From Mycolicibacterium sp. lyk4-40-TYG-92 (lineage in GTDB: Bacteria > Actinomycetota > Actinomycetes > Mycobacteriales > Mycobacteriaceae), in contig NZ_JARVRX010000022.1 of NCBI RefSeq assembly GCF_030209435.1, positions 1 through 55,603 on the forward strand: a DNA stretch of 55,603 nt, given 5' to 3'. The notes under the pieces were generated by a model. It saw only the letters and a program-made list of their open reading frames with translations. It was not told the DNA's origin and searched no databases. This document shows positions 54,354-55,603 of this stretch, piece after piece. Each line of letters opens with the position of its first letter. Position 1 is the stretch's first letter. A program made the position numbers and the translations under genes.

Positions 54354-55603
54354 TCACCGCGGTGGTGGGATGTCGTTTTCAGTGGGCGTGTGTTGCTCGG
54401 TGGATGGCGGTGTTTCATCGGCTTGGCGGCCGCTTTCGCGGGCGGCTTCGCGTTCTTGGCGTTCTTTGCGTTGGCGCTCGAAGGCTTCTTGCGCGGCCTG
54501 CTGAGCGTCGATGTCGGCTTGGTTGAGGGCGCGCTCGTAGGCGATCTGCTGGGCCTGGTTCTGCGCCCGGGTGCGGCCGCGAATGGGCATCATGACGCCC
54601 CGGCCGGGGGCCGGCGGAGCGTCAGTGTCGAGGTCGGCGGAATCCGGCGGCGGCCCGTCCGGTAACGGCGTGTCAACCCGCCTGCGAGGGAACAGGATTC
54701 GGCTTCCGGGCACGCTGATATAGGTGTGACCGGTGGGCGCGGTCCACACAACGGTGCCATCGGGCTGCTGACGGTCCCGCCACCCATCGGGCCCGCCGTA
54801 AAACGTTTTCAGCAGGTGGTGTTTGCGGCACTTCGGGCTCAGATTGCCCGGATGGGTCGGCCCGGCCGGCCACGGAATCGTGTGGTCGATATCAGAGGCG
54901 GTAGCCGGGTGATCACACCCCGGGAACATGCACGTCATCGCCCGCATCCGCACGAACTCATCCATCGCCGCCGACGGCCGGTACCGCGCCACCGCGCCCA
55001 AATCGGTAGCCGAGGCGACGGCGCGGACCGTCGCGCCGCGCGCCACCAGATCCGCCAGCACCGCCGGCGGGACCGCCCCGCCACCGACGACATAGCCCAC
55101 CGGGGTACGCACCGGCGCCGGGGGCTGAGCCGAAGACGGGACGGGAACGGGGCTGGGCGCCGCGTCAGCCGCCGGAGCAGGCGCGGGGTCGCCGGCCGCG
55201 TCGGCCGCAGCAGGGGCCGGTGCCTCGGCAGGCCGCGAATCGGCTGCCGGCTCAGATTGGGGCGTGACCACCGGCTCGATCACTGACTCAGGCACAGGCG
55301 CGGGCGGCGCTGGCTCAGGCACTAGCGGTGCGGCCGGATCCCCGGACAGCAGCGGATCAGCGACCGGCACCGGCAGGCCATCGGTGAGCACGTGAATCAT
55401 CACCGCCGCCGCCCGCGCATCCGGCCCCGCCGCCGGGCAATCCGAGGCACCGCACTGACAGACCAGCCGGTCGCCGCGGGCCGCCAACACCCCCAGCGCA
55501 TCGGCGCGGCGCTGCCCGAACGTACGCGGATCGCTCTCGCACACCTGCCGAGCCATCTCGGTCAACACCCGATCCAACAACTCCGCATCAGTAGCCAGCA
55601 ACG
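54354..55603 (-). CDS. 13E12-repeat-family HNH endonuclease/DUF222 protein (N-terminus beyond the window)
   Basis: About 415 residues are visible; the frame is open to the window edge, so the start is missing. A DUF222 part leads to a Pro/Ala-rich, low-complexity stretch, then the HNH domain: CMFPGCDHPATASDIDHTIPW and NLSPKCRKHHLLKT, with the paired cysteines and DHxxPW histidine. A long charged, Arg/Gln/Glu-rich C-terminal tail ends in repeated His/Pro residues. The family is common in mycobacterial genomes in many copies (REP13E12) and acts as a selfish or phage-integration-associated element. Here it lies where smc is expected to follow ftsY. Confidence 0.88.
   Translation of the reverse strand, partial: LLATDAELLDRVLTEMARQVCESDPRTFGQRRADALGVLAARGDRLVCQCGASDCPAAGPDARAAAVMIHVLTDGLPVPVADPLLSGDPAAPLVPEPAPPAPVPESVIEPVVTPQSEPAADSRPAEAPAPAAADAAGDPAPAPAADAAPSPVPVPSSAQPPAPVRTPVGYVVGGGAVPPAVLADLVARGATVRAVASATDLGAVARYRPSAAMDEFVRMRAMTCMFPGCDHPATASDIDHTIPWPAGPTHPGNLSPKCRKHHLLKTFYGGPDGWRDRQQPDGTVVWTAPTGHTYISVPGSRILFPRRRVDTPLPDGPPPDSADLDTDAPPAPGRGVMMPIRGRTRAQNQAQQIAYERALNQADIDAQQAAQEAFERQRKERQEREAARESGRQADETPPSTEQHTPTENDIPPPR

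Noticed and set aside
55100..55340. Low-complexity Pro/Ala stretch in the HNH gene as an origin or repeat array
   Set aside because: Coding, degenerate and typical of the linker of DUF222/HNH proteins.

Overview
The window is GC-rich actinobacterial DNA, best explained as a chromosomal segment of a fast-growing mycobacterium (Mycolicibacterium type). The 36.1-54.2 kb part follows the gene order of the Mycobacterium tuberculosis Rv2901c-Rv2921c region: DUF2469 protein, rnhB, lepB, rplS, LppW-like lipoprotein, trmD, rimM, KH protein, rpsP, SnoaL-like protein, D,D-carboxypeptidase, amidohydrolase, ffh, glnD, glnB, amt, ftsY. The first 3.3 kb (dprA, ComM-type ATPase, YraN) matches Rv2896c-Rv2898c. 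In M. tuberculosis these two blocks are separated only by fdhD and fdhF. Here about 33 kb of accessory genes lie between them.

The accessory block (about 3.4-36.1 kb) reads as catabolism of a steroid-like ring substrate with its transport, regulation and storage functions. 3.4-6.0 kb: MerR regulator with a divergent SDR, a 55-residue secreted peptide with a strong terminator, and a mycothiol-dependent isomerase-like protein. 6.0-9.6 kb: a leftward operon of CoA-transferase, hotdog thioesterase and ThDP enzyme (IlvX-like). 9.75-12.2 kb: HsaD-like C-C hydrolase and a WS/DGAT acyltransferase. 12.25-14.66 kb: coupled SDR and Baeyer-Villiger monooxygenase. 14.87-18.4 kb: operon of HsaA-like monooxygenase, HsaC-like extradiol dioxygenase and a KstD-family flavoprotein. 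18.7-21.3 kb: operon of IclR regulator, HSL-type esterase and an SDR that seems to start at ATC. 21.3-27.6 kb: AraC regulator/DUF1772 protein, amino-acid permease, TetR regulator/secreted beta-propeller, two more SDRs. 27.6-30.9 kb: a small cysteine-rich protein coupled to kshA, divergent from kstD. 30.9-33.5 kb: DUF2237 protein and a two-gene PTS (EIIA, EIICB). 33.5-36.1 kb: PadR, TetR and a cytochrome P450.

Together kstD + kshA (ring B opening), HsaA-like (catechol formation), HsaC-like (meta-cleavage) and HsaD-like (C-C hydrolysis) form a full ring-A/B opening set. The reductase partners KshB and HsaB and the lower-pathway genes are not in the window, so this is probably an auxiliary module feeding a pathway encoded elsewhere. 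Regulation looks local: several divergent intergenic regions carry strong inverted repeats, and many genes have a TANNNT box 6-9 nt before the start codon, as expected for leaderless mycobacterial mRNAs.

The core block also has local changes: two tandem D,D-carboxypeptidases, an extra FAD monooxygenase between ffh and glnD behind two abutting 16-bp operator-like repeats, GlnR-like boxes and a 19-bp perfect hairpin between ftsY and amt, and a 13E12-family HNH protein (cut by the window end) upstream of ftsY. I saw no tRNA, rRNA, CRISPR array, phage gene or transposase. Starts were chosen by eye; no database search was run.
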